This document shows positions 52,249 through 63,943 of a stretch of 64,000 nt of DNA, one piece after another (within the stretch, counting starts at the first letter, position 1; every line of letters begins with the position of its first letter). The translations under genes were made by a program, and so were the position numbers. The DNA is taken from positions 248,001 through 312,000 of the forward strand of contig CADCXA010000011.1 in the NCBI GenBank assembly GCA_902806565.1, written 5' to 3'. A model generated the notes under the pieces. The model did no database searches. It was not told the DNA's origin and worked only from the letters and a program-made list of their open reading frames with translations. Source of the stretch: Hypoxylon rubiginosum (taxonomy: Eukaryota; Ascomycota; Sordariomycetes; Xylariales; Hypoxylaceae).

Positions 52249-54169
52249 TTACCGCCTCTTGAACTTTTGAGCTTGTCGTGGTTGGCTTCCGTATGCCCTT
52301 CTTCCTTGCATCTTCTTATCCCTACTCATACTTGCGCCTAGAGTAATATCGACTCGAGGAGGTGTGGGGAAGCCGAAGCTCTTGGCTACCTTTGCCAAAT
52401 CCAGCTTGTGTATGTCAAATACTGTACGCAAGCTGTGGCTCGCGTAGGCGTGGAGATATGATCGGTAACCGTCCTTGGCGCTCTGGTTGAGATAGTAATT
52501 TTGCGAGATGAGCTTCTCGAGTTGCGAAGAGACGTTTAGAATCTTCTTGGCTGGGAACTCGAACTCAAGAACTGGCACGCGGGCTTCCTTTAAGTGAGAC
52601 AAGAAGCCAAGTTCGTGGGGTTGTAGGAAGAGGAGACTACGGCCTTTGGAATTTGCGCCGCGAGCTGTTCGACCGACCCGGTGAATGTAGTCGCGGGGGT
52701 CATCAGGGGGATCGAACTGTACTATGTAGTCGACTGCTGGGATCTGTATGATGTGATAAGCATGTGTCACCGCGAGATTCTTGCGGGACAACTTACATCC
52801 AAGCCACGAGCTGCAACGTCGGTGCAGAGAAGAATACCGGTTTTCGCGTTGCAGAACTCGAAGAACGTGTTAGTACGCTTCTGCTGTTTCTGTTTGCCGT
52901 GTAGAGATAGACAAGGCCTAGACAGCGTTAGCACTTATACCCGTATCGGTAGTTGATAGAGGTAGTTCCAACGTACAAATCAATATAATTTAGCAGCTCG
53001 GCATAATAGTTCACGCTCGCACAACTGGAGAAGAACACAATGACTTTCTTCTTGAGATTTCGCTTTAGGAATGAAAAGAGTAGAAGGAATCGCTTGTCGG
53101 CCTCGCAGGTAACATAGCCTTGCTCAAGTCCGGCAACGGTGGATGCAGAGCTCTCTTCGTCAACGTTGATGTAGAGGGGGCCTGGTCGAAGGGAAATTCT
53201 CGCGAGGTCTTCGACCTTGGTTGTCTGCGTCGCGGAGAACAGCATAGTCTGTCGGCCTTCGTTCGGTAGGATCTTGATGATTTGGCGCATCTCGTCTTCG
53301 AAACCGATCTCTAAAATTCGGTCGGCCTCGTCAATGATCAATGACTTCAAGTTCTTGAAGACAAAGGGGGTATTTTGGAGATGGTCCAAGAGTCGTCCGG
53401 GTGTAGCGATAATCAGATTCACTCCTTTCGATAACTTGTCGGCCTCGGCTCTGCGGTTTGCCCCTCCGATAACGATGCCGTAGGTCTGAGAGTGATGGGC
53501 CATCAGCTCGCGAGCAACACCGAAGATCTGTAAGGCCAATTCCCTGGTGGGGGAGACGACAAGAACACCTGTTCCGTTTCGGGGCTTAAACCGAAGCGCG
53601 CTCAGCATCTCCACGGCGGGAATTAAAAAGGCAAGTGTCTTTCCGCTTCCCGTCTTCGCTGCACCGAGCACGTCGCGACCAGCCAGTAAAGGTGGGATTG
53701 CTTTCCGTTGAATCGTCGTCATCTTCTCGAAGCCCATGTCCTCCTTAATGGCCTTTATCGTCTTCTCTGACAAGTTCAACTCGGCGAAGTTTTGCGCATC
53801 AGACCCGATGGTGGGTAACAGGGAGGCAGCGTCGGCATCGGTAGGTAAATCGGTACTTTGATCATGTTCGCCGGCGTCTTCATCCTCGGCCTCTGCTGCT
53901 TCGACTCGTTTGTTTAATTCCGATGTTTCTTCCGCATCATCTTCGAGGTCATTCTCATCCTCTCCTTGATCGCTTGCTTCTTGGTCTTCGACATCTTCTT
54001 CGACGTCATCAGATTCGTCGCTCGACTCTGCAGCAACGTCGGGTTCGACTCGCTTCAGCTTCTTTGATTTGGATGCCGGCGCGGCCTGCGTCTTTGGTTT
54101 TGTATCGGCGCTTTTGACGCCGTTAGCATCCCTGAATTTTCTCTTTTTGCTGAGTTTGGCTGAATCCAT
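52249..54169 (-). CDS. has1: DEAD-box ATP-dependent RNA helicase HAS1, 3 exons
   Basis: Nucleolar RNA helicase needed for 40S and 60S ribosome assembly. Exons on the minus strand are 54169-52977, 52917-52797 and 52743-52249, giving 602 aa, the usual HAS1 size. An acidic, low-complexity N-tail (to about 125) precedes [10 protein letters not shown] and the Q-motif region (GFEKMTTIQ). Walker A AKTGSGKT is at 171-178, PTREL at 207-211, DEAD at 280-283 and SAT at 312-314. The C-terminal domain is rebuilt by splicing: [15 protein letters not shown], then [11 protein letters not shown] joined to [13 protein letters not shown], then [11 protein letters not shown]. The C-terminus [11 protein letters not shown] and a basic tail ending KFKRR are HAS1-like. 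ATG at 54169 is the first in frame. Other DEAD helicases (for example DBP-type) are less likely given the C-terminal block. Confidence 0.95.
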
Positions 54170-56275
54170 CTTGACCGAGGTTTCTATTGGCGATGCTGAG
54201 AGTGAAGCTTAGGTATGGTATTTTCCAAGTGGGCAAGGATTCTGTTGCATCCCAATTGATGTTCATGGGAATATTTTTTTTACTTATCGATAGAAAAGAA
54301 TATGGACCGATAGACAGATGTGGATCTATAGTAGATCTAGCCGACTTAGCGCCGGACTCGCGTGGTCTGTGCGTTCATCCCACCTTGGCTAATCTCAAGC
54401 TTCGTTTATCATTATCGATAAGTCTTCCTTTTTTTTTTCCCAACACCCCTTAGGTATTTACCCGAACACCGAATTCTTCAACACCAGCGGCCCAATGTAC
54501 TAGGTATACTTCGTCTCTCAAGACTCTCTTCAAGATCTTATTAGTGCTAGGAGGGTACACTGAGTCAGCTATCTACTGAAATATAACCTCTCACCAAGGA
54601 CCAAGGTACTCCTAGATCTTGACACTGGTAACTGGTAGTAGTGATACATCCTATACCGGGCATCTCCCGTGAGCAGCCCTCTCGAGAGATTACAACAGCC
54701 AGCTCCTTTGCTTTTCCTTCAGTTATCATGGTCTAGTACCTATATTTCTAGGATCACTGTGCCTCGTACTATATGTTTATCCCGCACTCAAGCCTGCACT
54801 CGTGCTTGGCACTGGATGCCCTTCCGCCAATGCTGATGATGTTGTATATTAAGGGCGTGTCCTAAATGAAAGCAATACCGGACTCTCATCCTGCTGTTAT
54901 TACCTACTAAATCCTTCCAGGCTGCCGGATACTTGTGCCACGCCCCCTTTACTCTGTGAAAAACTTCTCGAATGTGAGGACGTGGTCGAGGTGCATTGCA
55001 GCTGCATATCGTTGCACTGGATAAATTCGACGGATAAATTCGATCCTCGTTCTTCGTCGTTCTAGCTCGCGACTCAACCCCCAGGCCAACCGCTCACGCG
55101 CCTTTCGTATTGATTATCCAAGTTACATTCCTCTACCTTCCAGCCGCGGCACTGTCGGTTCATCTAATATTAGGTTCTCGGTACCGGTTCAGACTGTGAT
55201 TTCATATTAGGAGCAGCGTGAGATAGATTGTTCTCTCCCACTGCTGGGCCCAATGGTCTTCATCAGCTAGATTGCGAGAGATTCTACCGTGGGGAAGCAT
55301 ACCCAGTATCCAGGTTCTCTAGCTAAGTCCTTTATTTTGGCTGTTTTCAGCTGTTGTAGATGTTTCTATACTGCCATACACTCTCGTTCGTTCGTTCGAC
55401 TCGTTACTAACAGTAAAAGTAAACTGCCGCCTCGGAGAGTTTTATCCTCGGCCCCCTATTCGCTATCTTCATGAGCCTCAACCTGCTCTTGTAGCGGCGG
55501 GAGGCCAAGCTTACCACCATCGGCCGAACTACAACCCCCTCTCGCCGTATCCGTTTTCCGTGTTCTAGTCTTATTGGACTTTGGCATCAGTACCACGTTG
55601 CAGCGCGATGTGACACCGCCGCGAAGAGGCGTCTTAATGCGGTAGCTGTAAGTCGAAAGTAAGCTCAAGTTGTCACTTGAACCATGCTGTATCACTGCCG
55701 ACCCTCGGACCTGTCCGGCCTTATGAAGCTTACGAAGTCTCCTTTGGAAGAGCTCCGCCAGGGTGTGGCATGGAGACGTGACAGGAACGGCTGAGGTGGA
55801 GCTCGGCGCCTTACAAGCTGCTGAGCAAGCTTGACTTCATTGGATAACGTCCAGGGGGTGCAAGGCTTAGATATATGGCAGGATTCGGGCTGGGAGGGTC
55901 GGCATGTCCAACTTCTGGGGAGAGCATGGGTGTCAGCATCACGGCCAATCTCCAGATCGGCCACGAGCTGAGTTGTGATCAGGTCTCGACCGTGAGATAT
56001 CGTCTGGCCATCAGGGCGAGAACAACCGAATGCCTCATCTGGCAGGTCCTGAAGCCCGGGGTTACCACACACTTCGGACTAGTTTCCTATCTGCTGATCT
56101 CCTGTCTGCAAGGTAAGCGAACGTCCCGCCCGTGGGGGGAGTAGTATAAAACTATGCACCTTTTCTTCCAGTTGGGATGGATGATGTACCAGTTCCTGGG
56201 AAACTTCAGCCTCTGCCGATCACTCCCTATCACGCAATTCTTTAGTAGCTTTCTGCCACCACCACTACTGCCACC
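54170..56275. other. Intergenic region, about 2.1 kb, no convincing gene
   Basis: Divergent promoter space between HAS1 (-) and the secreted protein gene (+). Several overlapping open frames on both strands at about 55289-56144 compete with one another and show no motifs, introns or start contexts worth calling. The sequence looks like ordinary unique DNA. A TATAAAA stands at 56145-56151. Confidence 0.5.
56145..56151 (+). promoter_or_regulatory. TATA box of the secreted protein gene
   Basis: TATAAAA about 125 bp before the ATG at 56276, preceded by GGGGGGAGTAG and followed by a C/T-rich leader with CACCACCACTACTGCCACC just before the start codon. Confidence 0.55.
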
Positions 56276-57030
56276 ATGAAGCCAGCATTCTTCTTGACTT
56301 TGGCCGCGGGCCTTGCCTCCTCCGTAGTGGAAGCATCAGACCGTATCCTCAAACAAGCCAGACGGCCGCAGCCCTCCAGCGAGTTCATGACTTACGCTCA
56401 CCCTTCGCTGAAGCTCGACAAGTCGAACCTGCAGGAGTTGCCCGGAAGCGTCGTTGACGCGCCGGTCTCAACCCTATCTTCACGTCAGCCTAGCACCGGT
56501 GACTTTTATGAGTGCAGACAATCGGTTTGTCCTTCTTTTTCTCGTCACACCCTTTTAAACCCCTATCCCACCTTCGAGGTTCTCCTAACCACGAGGTTGA
56601 GTCGTCTTCAACACCTCATTCTTCACCCACTTCGAGCTTCCCTTATGCAGTCCATCCCGGAGCCCAAATGAATCTGCTCTATCTCTTTCCCCAGTCGCTG
56701 ACCGTTGTCCTTCTCCAACGCTAGAACCCGGCGCCCAGCGACAGCGATTGCAATCGCATCATCGATGAGGTGTTCGCGCTAGACACGCCGCTCATCATCG
56801 CGCCCAACGCCTGCTTGCTGTTCCAGTTCGGCACGTGCTGGGGCTTCTTCTGCTCTCTTTGCGAGCAGTTATCCACCGACACGGACTTCGTCGCCAACCA
56901 GCTCATCTCGACCGAGGCACTCTGCGTCGCCGGCGGCCAGAGCGGCACCATCGTTGGGACTGACGCGCCCGAGTGGGAGGCTGGTTTCATCTACCAGGGC
57001 GGCAGCCTGCCGACCTACGATGTCTGTTAA
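56276..57030 (+). CDS. Small secreted cysteine-rich protein, 2 exons, function unknown
   Basis: Exons 56276-56524 and 56725-57030 give 184 aa. The 200-nt intron (GTTTGT to CGCTAG) is unusually long for this window and contains in-frame read-through that would mislead an ORF caller. Residues 1-20 (MKPAFFLTLAAGLASSVVEA) form a signal peptide. After a Pro/Ser-rich stretch to about residue 78, the mature domain carries eight cysteines, starting at YECRQS and including a compact CWGFFCSLC cluster, and it ends in DVC, so the last residue can close a disulfide. There is no membrane span or GPI-like tail. Such eight-Cys secreted proteins are often candidate effectors or cell-surface proteins, but I do not recognise a named family. 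It has its own TATA box and no clear cluster partners. Confidence 0.8.
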
Positions 57031-58009
57031 ACTCGACCTCAGACGACCAGGTGGCAGTCACTTGGTACCTTGGTCAAAGTGGTGCGTGGTGCGTGATGCG
57101 ATGCTTGGGATAAACGGTGCCGATGATAATTTGATGTGAGACATTGGTTTGTGGAATTAGGAAGGGAGGTAGTTATTTGAGAGAAAGGGGTCTGCGCTTG
57201 TTATGTAACAGGTAGTTGCTTTAAATGACTAAACATCTCTTTGCCATACCTTTTACCTATACGATATGTACCTAGGTATCGTAGGATATTGGCTACGCGG
57301 TATGTATGAAGTGCAATAAAATAGAAGAGGAAGAAGGGGGGGGGCGTAACATTTAATATATTTGCATCCAGCTCGCATCCCTCCCCGTATTTCATAGAGT
57401 GTTTAGGCGAGTACGTTTCTCGCTCACCACCTTGATTGGCCTTCGGATAAAGGGGCCCAAGTGACTTGTTGAGAGCCATTCTCCATCACTACAGCTTAGA
57501 ATAATGGCGGATTTTTATTTTTTATAATTTTTCTATGTTGCGTAATGACTACCTAGGGATCACTTGCAAGGAGGAAGATAAGGATAAACAACAAGATAAT
57601 CATAACTGACTTGTTTCTTTTGATATCATCCGGGTTTCCATTGGGGGATAGATATATACATACATACACCCGGCCTAATTTCAATGCAGGAAGCCCCTCT
57701 CCTAAGTCACCCCGTCTATATTAATATGCAACAACTCCCTTTTATCCACAAAGCCGAGCTGTCAAGAACCGACACGTCTTAAGCCATTCACCAATGCGCC
57801 TTCAGAACCAGCCTACCGGAACGTCTAAAACAGTGATCGCAAGAATGCCCGCACCCTTCACTACTCATTGCATTTTGTAATAGCTGGATGTCGTTGATAG
57901 TCCCCTCGAGTGTGGTAAAAGGGGGGGACATGTATACCGTGTTGTGTCATCACATCAAATCATAAGACCAAAAAGAAAGAAGAAATAGGAAAAATTCCTG
58001 TAGGGCTAT
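57031..58009. other. Intergenic region between convergent genes, about 980 bp
   Basis: Holds the 3' flanks of the secreted-protein gene (+) and PFK-2 (-). No coding region is supported; a minus-strand open frame at 57201-57479 lacks any family feature. Runs of G at 57337-57344 and 57921-57927 are the only marked features. Confidence 0.55.
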
Positions 58010-59557
58010 CTAGTGGGCAGCAGCAGTGACCACTGGACTATACCCTAGATTCGCCTCGGGAACTGGATCCTCGTGCTTGGCGGTGCTACCCTTGCCGCGC
58101 CACGTGCTAACGGCCGGGATGTCAGCCTGGTAACGCTCCTCATCGGTGCCGTAGGCACGGGGGGTCAGCTTGATTAAACAGTGGAGCGGAACGTTCATCC
58201 AGGGGCTTCGGGACTGGTCCTTCTTCATGAAGTAGGCGTAGATACAGCGGAGGATAGCCTGGTGGGTGACGATCAAGATATCCTCGGACCGCTCCAACTC
58301 CATGATAATGGGTTCAAGGCGGATAACCACGTCGCGGTATGATTCGCCGCCGCGGTAGCGGTAGTTGTATTTATCCTCGTCGCGTGCCACGAAATCTTCT
58401 GGGTATACGTCCTTGATCTCCTGATACGTCATGCCATCACACACGCCGGCGTCCAGTTCATCCAACGCCTTCCACTGCAGCTGGTTGTAGTTCTCGGGTA
58501 GAAACCGGGCCGTTTGTATTGTGCGCTTCAAGGTAGAAGTCCACACTGTGAGTGGGCGGTCACCCTACTCTTCGTTAGACAAGGGGGGAAAAGGGTAACG
58601 AGACCACGTCAAGAGCAGCGTATGAATACAAACTTACACCGACAGATTTGCGGACCAGATCAGGTAACTTCTTAGCATACTGATGTCCCCGCGGTGACAG
58701 ATCGGCATCGCCTCCAATTCGCCCATAGAGATTATACAGCGACTCTCCGTGCCTCGAGAGCCAGACTGACCTCGGCCGGATGTGTAGATTCATGAGGTAG
58801 TAGACAACCCGACTCTGCAGGTAGTCTTGTATTCGATTGATGATGACCTGTGCGCCGACATCCATAATCTTGAGGTATGTGTAGTGTTTCTCGTCACCGT
58901 CCGCGTCGATCGTCTTGTACACTTTCTCGTAGTTTTTTATTCGGTTGCGGAAATCTAGGGCGGCCTTTTCGGGATCCTGGCCCTTGTAGTCGGGGCTGGT
59001 AGTCTTGACGTCTCGAATATTGGCCATGATGAGGTTCTCGTCATCACACTTGGACTCGACGAACAGTACTTCGATACCCTCGCGGGCGCACACGTCGTAG
59101 ACCCATTTCCGTCGATCCTTGGTCGAATTAGTCGCGTCAAGGATCCCGATGACGCCGCCTTGGCGAAACCACCCCAGCATGTCAGCAATAGCTGCCTCGG
59201 CAGCGACACGCCGTCTTCGTTCTCCTTCAGCGTTGCTCATGTCGAAGAAATCGGCTGAGGGTTGGGGGGCGTCGTGACGCCGATAATTGCCGACGTTGAA
59301 GGTCTTGGCGTCGACCGAGAGCCATTGTAGATATCTCTGGGCTTCGAAAGACGGAGTTAGTTCAGTAAGTTCCACAGAGACAGCGAGATAATAAGACTAG
59401 GAGAATTATATGATGCTACCGAGGTAGAAGGTTAAAAAAAGGAGGTGGTACCTTTTTGTGCTATGTAGCTCTTCCCTCGCGCAGGCAAGCCGACCATGAC
59501 TACGCATATCTTTGTGTCCTCGACCTGGACGGCTCGGCCGTTAGTGCGTGGTGCCAT
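58010..59557 (-). CDS. Bifunctional 6-phosphofructo-2-kinase/fructose-2,6-bisphosphatase, 3 exons
   Basis: Makes and breaks fructose 2,6-bisphosphate, the signal that sets glycolysis against gluconeogenesis in the cytosol. Minus-strand exons are 59557-59452, 59341-58638 and 58564-58010, giving 454 aa. The kinase half has the P-loop GLPARGKS (23-30), joined by the first splice to AQRYLQWL, then DATNS and VESKCDDENLI. The phosphatase half has RHGES with His233, Glu306 (DELDAGVCDGM) and His371 (IVTHQAI), the complete histidine-phosphatase triad, so both activities are expected. This makes it closer in plan to yeast FBP26 or animal PFKFB than to yeast PFK26. The first acceptor is GAAG, chosen because only it restores the family sequence. 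ATG at 59557 is preferred over longer upstream frames without homology. Confidence 0.93.
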
Positions 59558-60033
59558 GTTTTCCAACTTTCCAGTACGACGAGAATGTAAGTGTGCAACG
59601 GCAGCGGCAGCGGCAGCATGGGAGCATGTGAGGCAACGGAGAGTAAGGAGGTATAGAAACCAAGTATGAAAATCCAAGCCAAGAACAGAGCAGCACGGTG
59701 AATGGGAAGTCGGAGAAATGGGAATTGGATATGATAGGATTGGTCAGGTGCCAAAAAACAGCCGAGCAGGAGACGTAAGTCTTTTTTTCTTCTTTTTTCA
59801 ACGTGGTAGTAAGGGAGTGTTGCATGCAGAAGAGGGCAGATCAAGAGAACATGGACATGGACATGAACATGAAAAGGTGCGGTGATGGTGATGGTGATGC
59901 AGAAGATTCCGTCACCAGTGATACGCCCATTGGATGTAGGGCCGGGATTCTCAGGAACAGAAGTGACAGGGCACAAGCAACGCTGACACGGGCTGACGGG
60001 TAGCCAAGGTAAACCGGGGTAGCTTCAAGAAGA

Positions 60034-60075
60034 GGGGGGCTGTTTGGGGCTTGGGGCTTGGGGCTTGGAGGGGGG
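60034..60075 (+). repeat. G-rich tract with G-quadruplex potential
   Basis: G-runs of four or more, spaced by CTT (GGGGCTTGGGGCTTGGGGCT), flanked by G6 on each side. This meets the usual pattern for an intramolecular quadruplex. It lies about 480-520 bp upstream of the PFK-2 start, on the strand that is the template for that gene. Confidence 0.75.
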
Positions 60076-60145
60076 AAAAAGAATAGCCCACGAAAAAATC
60101 TGGAAGCCGGCAACACCCCGCATTGGCCAGGGAGAAGGAGACACC

Positions 60146-60190
60146 TTTTTTTTTTTTTTTTTCTTCTTCTTCTTCTTCTTCTTCTTCTTT
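60146..60190 (+). repeat. Poly-T followed by CTT microsatellite
   Basis: A run of about 17 T followed by about nine CTT units, upstream of PFK-2 (reads as GAA then A on the coding strand of that gene). Confidence 0.85.
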
Positions 60191-61642
60191 TCCGTTTCTT
60201 TTTTCTTTCTTCCCTTTTTTTCGATAGGGTTACTCTCGATCTGCGCTCTGCAAACCCCCTGACTCCTTCAATGGGGCATCCATAAAAAAACCCGAGCGGA
60301 TAGCAAAGGCAATACTTTATTCCCAGCTTGCCAGCAATAAACCAACTTTGGTATAAGTAAAAAAAGTGTGACGTGACCTAGGTTCCTAACTGGAGTGACA
60401 ATTTGTTGTGCGTGTGCGTGTGTTAGTCTAATACACAGATGCACTAGACTTGGTCCACGATACCTCTTCAATTACTGCAACATCCCTCACTATTACTCTG
60501 TCTCTCCCTATCTCTCTCTATTTCTCCATCTCCTTGGCTTTCAGCTTCCTTCTTAAAAGGAAAAGGGGCAAAGGGCAAATGGTAAAGGGTAAAGGATGTC
60601 CCAGGACGAATGGACGGTAAGGACTTATCCGTCACTTGAATAATCGGAATCACCAGACGAGTTATCCGGCATCTCTCCGCCCATCCGCAACCGACTCCTC
60701 CCGATGGCTTTTCTTCATTTCCCGCTTGGGAACACTGGCAGTACCAGCGGTCAGAATATTGCCGAAGTAAAATGCAATCAATGGTCAATACCACGAACGC
60801 ACCACGGTTATCAATCCAGCCATCAAGGTCTGTCCGGAGTGGAAAGGATGTGTAGCGTCATACGAGACGAAGACTTATGAAACCGTTTTTGGAGCCGCAC
60901 GTGTCAAGGCGACGGTCGTATTTCTTTAAAAAAAAAAAACACATATCTTGAGCCTTCTCGCTCACACCCATACTCAAAGTCAGTGACAGTCAACTTGACC
61001 ATTTAGCGACATTGGTAATCTAGTAGACTACCTACCTACACATGCGACGGGCGTCCTTATCTTCATACCGACTCGTGAGAGGGTATCAGTGAATAGTAGT
61101 CGCTATTCTCCACCGGGTCCGCTCCGCATAGAAGAAGAAAAGAGAGAGATGGCTTTCCGAGCTTGTTACCTCGCCTCGCCGGGCCGTTGTAGAAGAAAAG
61201 GGGGGACAACCGGTCATTGGTGTCGATAAACAAAATTTATCGTCTCACCTTAGAAAAGCTCCACGCATGACCCCTATGCGATCGACCTCCTGCAATGACA
61301 CCCTTCATCGTGGACGATTCGGGCAGTTCGGGTTCTCGTCTTTAGAGTCGGACACGATAGGGAATGCCTTTCTGACCTGGTCCTAACAATTCCGCCCTCT
61401 AATCCTCCTGGCCAGAATGAATCGTCCCGATCGACAACCGTTAATTCCGTCTAGGCGTCACCAGCGATGGCTACTCGGTATGCGGGATTTAACTGGAGGG
61501 TTATCTCGGAGAGGATGAATTTGAAAGAATCGAAGTCTCGAAACTCGATAGACATTCGATGAGAACGAGTGGCAAGACTAATGTCGTCACAGGAAAATAA
61601 TTGAAGATGATGAGGACCTTATCTTCGAAGGCGAGGTTGGCC

Positions 61643-61703
61643 ATAACCACTCAGGATATAACCACTCAGGATATAACCACTCAGGATATAACCACTCAGG
61701 ATA
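61643..61703 (+). repeat. 15-bp minisatellite, four copies
   Basis: ATAACCACTCAGGAT is repeated four times almost perfectly. A multiple of three, it would code ITTQD repeats if translated, but nothing else supports a gene here. Confidence 0.85.
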
Positions 61704-61960
61704 GCATACCGAATTACCACGTGCGGTGCAGTGCAGAAACGGCGAATTCCAGCCAAGCAGAACCGAAGAAGTCGACAAGGGTCCCGCGTATGGCCCCCAA
61801 GAAACACACAGGAAATCCTAACATTCCAATCATACAGGCTCATACCTAAGATCCACCAGAAAGAGTAAGGTCTCTCAGTATGCCGTTGCTTGGCGACGAC
61901 AACGGAAAGATCTTGGTCGGCTTCATACCTTAGCTAGGTATGTACCTAGTTTTGGTAATC

Positions 61961-63943
61961 CTATATCAAATCGTCTTTTTCTCTGCGTCTGTTCTTGACC
62001 CAGTATTTGGCTGCGTGCGCCATATCAAATGAGTACGGCAGAGAGATTTGGAATAACTCGGGAATTTCTCTCTCGTTCTCCATTCGGTCTAGTTCGTGCA
62101 AGTAAATTTCTGTCGCCATGCGTACGATACGCCAAGTGATCGAAGCGACTCGGAAACACTTCAGTGTTGGACAGACACGGGCGGCCACTTGGACAGTTTC
62201 CGCCCATTTAGTCTTTCGTTCTTGGATATCTGCCGGTTCTCCTAACCATCCGTCATAGAAATCATCTGGCTCCATGATCCAGATACCTTCAAGCTTTGGC
62301 ATTTGAGAGGCTACGCACTCCACGAAGTCGCGGATTTCCCACGAGGTCATCGCCAGGAGTCGGATGGAGTCGCCAGCAGCCATTACGCGGTCCAGATTTA
62401 CGACGCCGTCCGCATGGCCGTGTAGTAATAGTTCCTGAGGTCGGCAATCCAGCAGGTCGCTCCAAGAAGCTTCGAGCTCGGATTTTTCGGCGTATTCTAG
62501 ACAGCGTTTATCGGCCTGGTTGACTTTCAACTGTCTCAAAGGAGTACCTTCTCGGACAATACCTTTGGCCCATCTCGCAAGCCAGGTGGTTGGCCTTCTA
62601 ACAGAAAGCTTCTCCAGCTTCGGCAGCGGACCAGGAGCCGTTTGCCACCACGATTGTATGATGTTGTCCGAGTTATTGTCGCCCGAGTTATTGTCGTCCG
62701 AATCACTATAGACCTCTAAGTAAATTTCACCATCGCCTACCAAGTCGAGACTCAGGTCTTTCAGCTGCGACAGATTCGCCAATTTATCTAAGCAACCTCC
62801 GTTTTGGCGCTCGTCTGGAAACTGAGGCCGCAAGCCTTTCGGATTCAAGTCGCGGCGCAAAACGAACATGTAGTGGCCAAGGTGCAGGCGTTGCAGATCC
62901 AAGGGCTTACCGCCCGCTCGAGCATATGCTCTGCAGAGCTCTCGCAAGAAGTGGGCGGGATGGAGCACCTTCAAGTCATCGTGCCACTCGGGATCCAGGT
63001 CACGGCAGCGCGTTGAAGTGGACAGGGAGAAGCCCAAGTCTGACAAGCCGGGCGAGTTCACGAGGATGACAGTGATCATTTTTCTCCATCGTTCAAGATG
63101 GCGTCCCCACATGTTGTGAATGTGAAGTTGGTTTAGGTTTCGGAACGGTGGTAGGTTCGGTATCTCCCAGCGTCGGTTCAGTGGCGCCCACAGCTCAGGT
63201 TCAGGTAGCAGATCAGCCTGGTCGCCCAGCTTCTGGCCAAGCATCAGATCTAAATTCGACGGGTAGACGATCGCAAGATTTCTCAAACGCTGGCACTGTC
63301 GGTACACTGTGGACAGTGTCGCCTTGAATAGGGGATAACCTAACCAACTAGCCAGGTATATTAATAAATATTCCGTATTTATAAACAAGGGGTGTCATTA
63401 ATTAGAGGTACTTACGAGAAGCTTTCGAGATATGGAATCTCCCTGAGTAATCGCACCACACCCTCATTGAACGCTTCACATGCCTCGGCCTCAGCTGTCG
63501 TAAACCAGTCAGCATTAAGAAATCAAGCATTCTTCAGATAAAAATGAAAACTCACTTATTTCCGCATAACAGAGCACGACTCTCCCCGGGCCGAAGAAGG
63601 GCTTGTACAAAGGTTGATACGTATCCTGGTAGGCCGCGAACGACAGTGCCTTTACGTGCTTCAGACGCTCGTTAGCCAGCAGCAAGCTTAATCTATCCTC
63701 TTGGAAAAGCCAATGGTAGTTTCTCTCGCAAAACCAGAGCTCCTTGTAGAGGAAGACCGAAAAGACCTTGTTGAAGCATTTGCTAACAAGGCACAGGTTT
63801 AACAGGAGCTTGCGGTTATTGATCTGCAAACATGTCAGCAGTAGTATGTTATTGCTATCGCACGCCCAATTTACCTGTTGTCCGACACAGTAAAGAAGAT
63901 CTCCATTTTTGGAGAACGCATCGATCGCAGTGATGGGATCCAT
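61961..63943 (-). CDS. F-box/leucine-rich-repeat-like protein, 4 exons
   Basis: Exons on the minus strand: 63943-63875, 63823-63556, 63494-63416 and 63347-61961, giving 600 aa; introns are 51, 61 and 68 nt. Intron 1 stays open in frame, and removing it joins LLYCVGQQ to INNRKLLLNLCLVSKCFNKV, a weak F-box-like helix pair (LLNLCLVSKCFN is the most typical part). The exon 3-4 junction gives LESFSWLGYPLF. The long C-terminal part has repeated segments of the LRR kind (RLRNLAIVYP, NLNQLHIHNMW, LSQLKDLSLDL, LPKLEKLSVRR), with a charged end. Such proteins usually act as substrate adaptors of SCF ubiquitin ligases; Pezizomycotina carry many diverse copies. The substrate is unknown. It belongs to the fast-evolving class with little conservation, so the N-terminus and intron 1 are less certain than the last exon. 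Confidence 0.75.

Larger units (their letters stand above)
59558..61960. other. Long intergenic region, about 2.4 kb, rich in simple repeats
   Basis: Promoter and leader side of PFK-2 (-) and 3' flank of the F-box-like gene (-). No gene can be supported. Contents seen: GACATG and GGTGAT short repeats at about 59850-59900, a G-rich tract at 60034-60075, a T17 plus CTT repeat at 60146-60190 and a 15-bp minisatellite at 61643-61703. Open frames here are made by these repeats. Confidence 0.6.

Noticed and set aside
55289..56144. Four overlapping open frames on both strands
   Set aside because: They overlap one another, lack motifs and introns, and have no matching promoter or start context.
59500..59976. 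Longer N-terminal frames upstream of PFK-2
   Set aside because: They run through simple repeats and contain no family sequence; the P-loop region starts normally from the ATG at 59557.
61601..61849. Possible small gene with ITTQD repeats
   Set aside because: The open frame is produced by the 15-bp minisatellite; an equal frame exists on the other strand and nothing outside the repeat looks coding.
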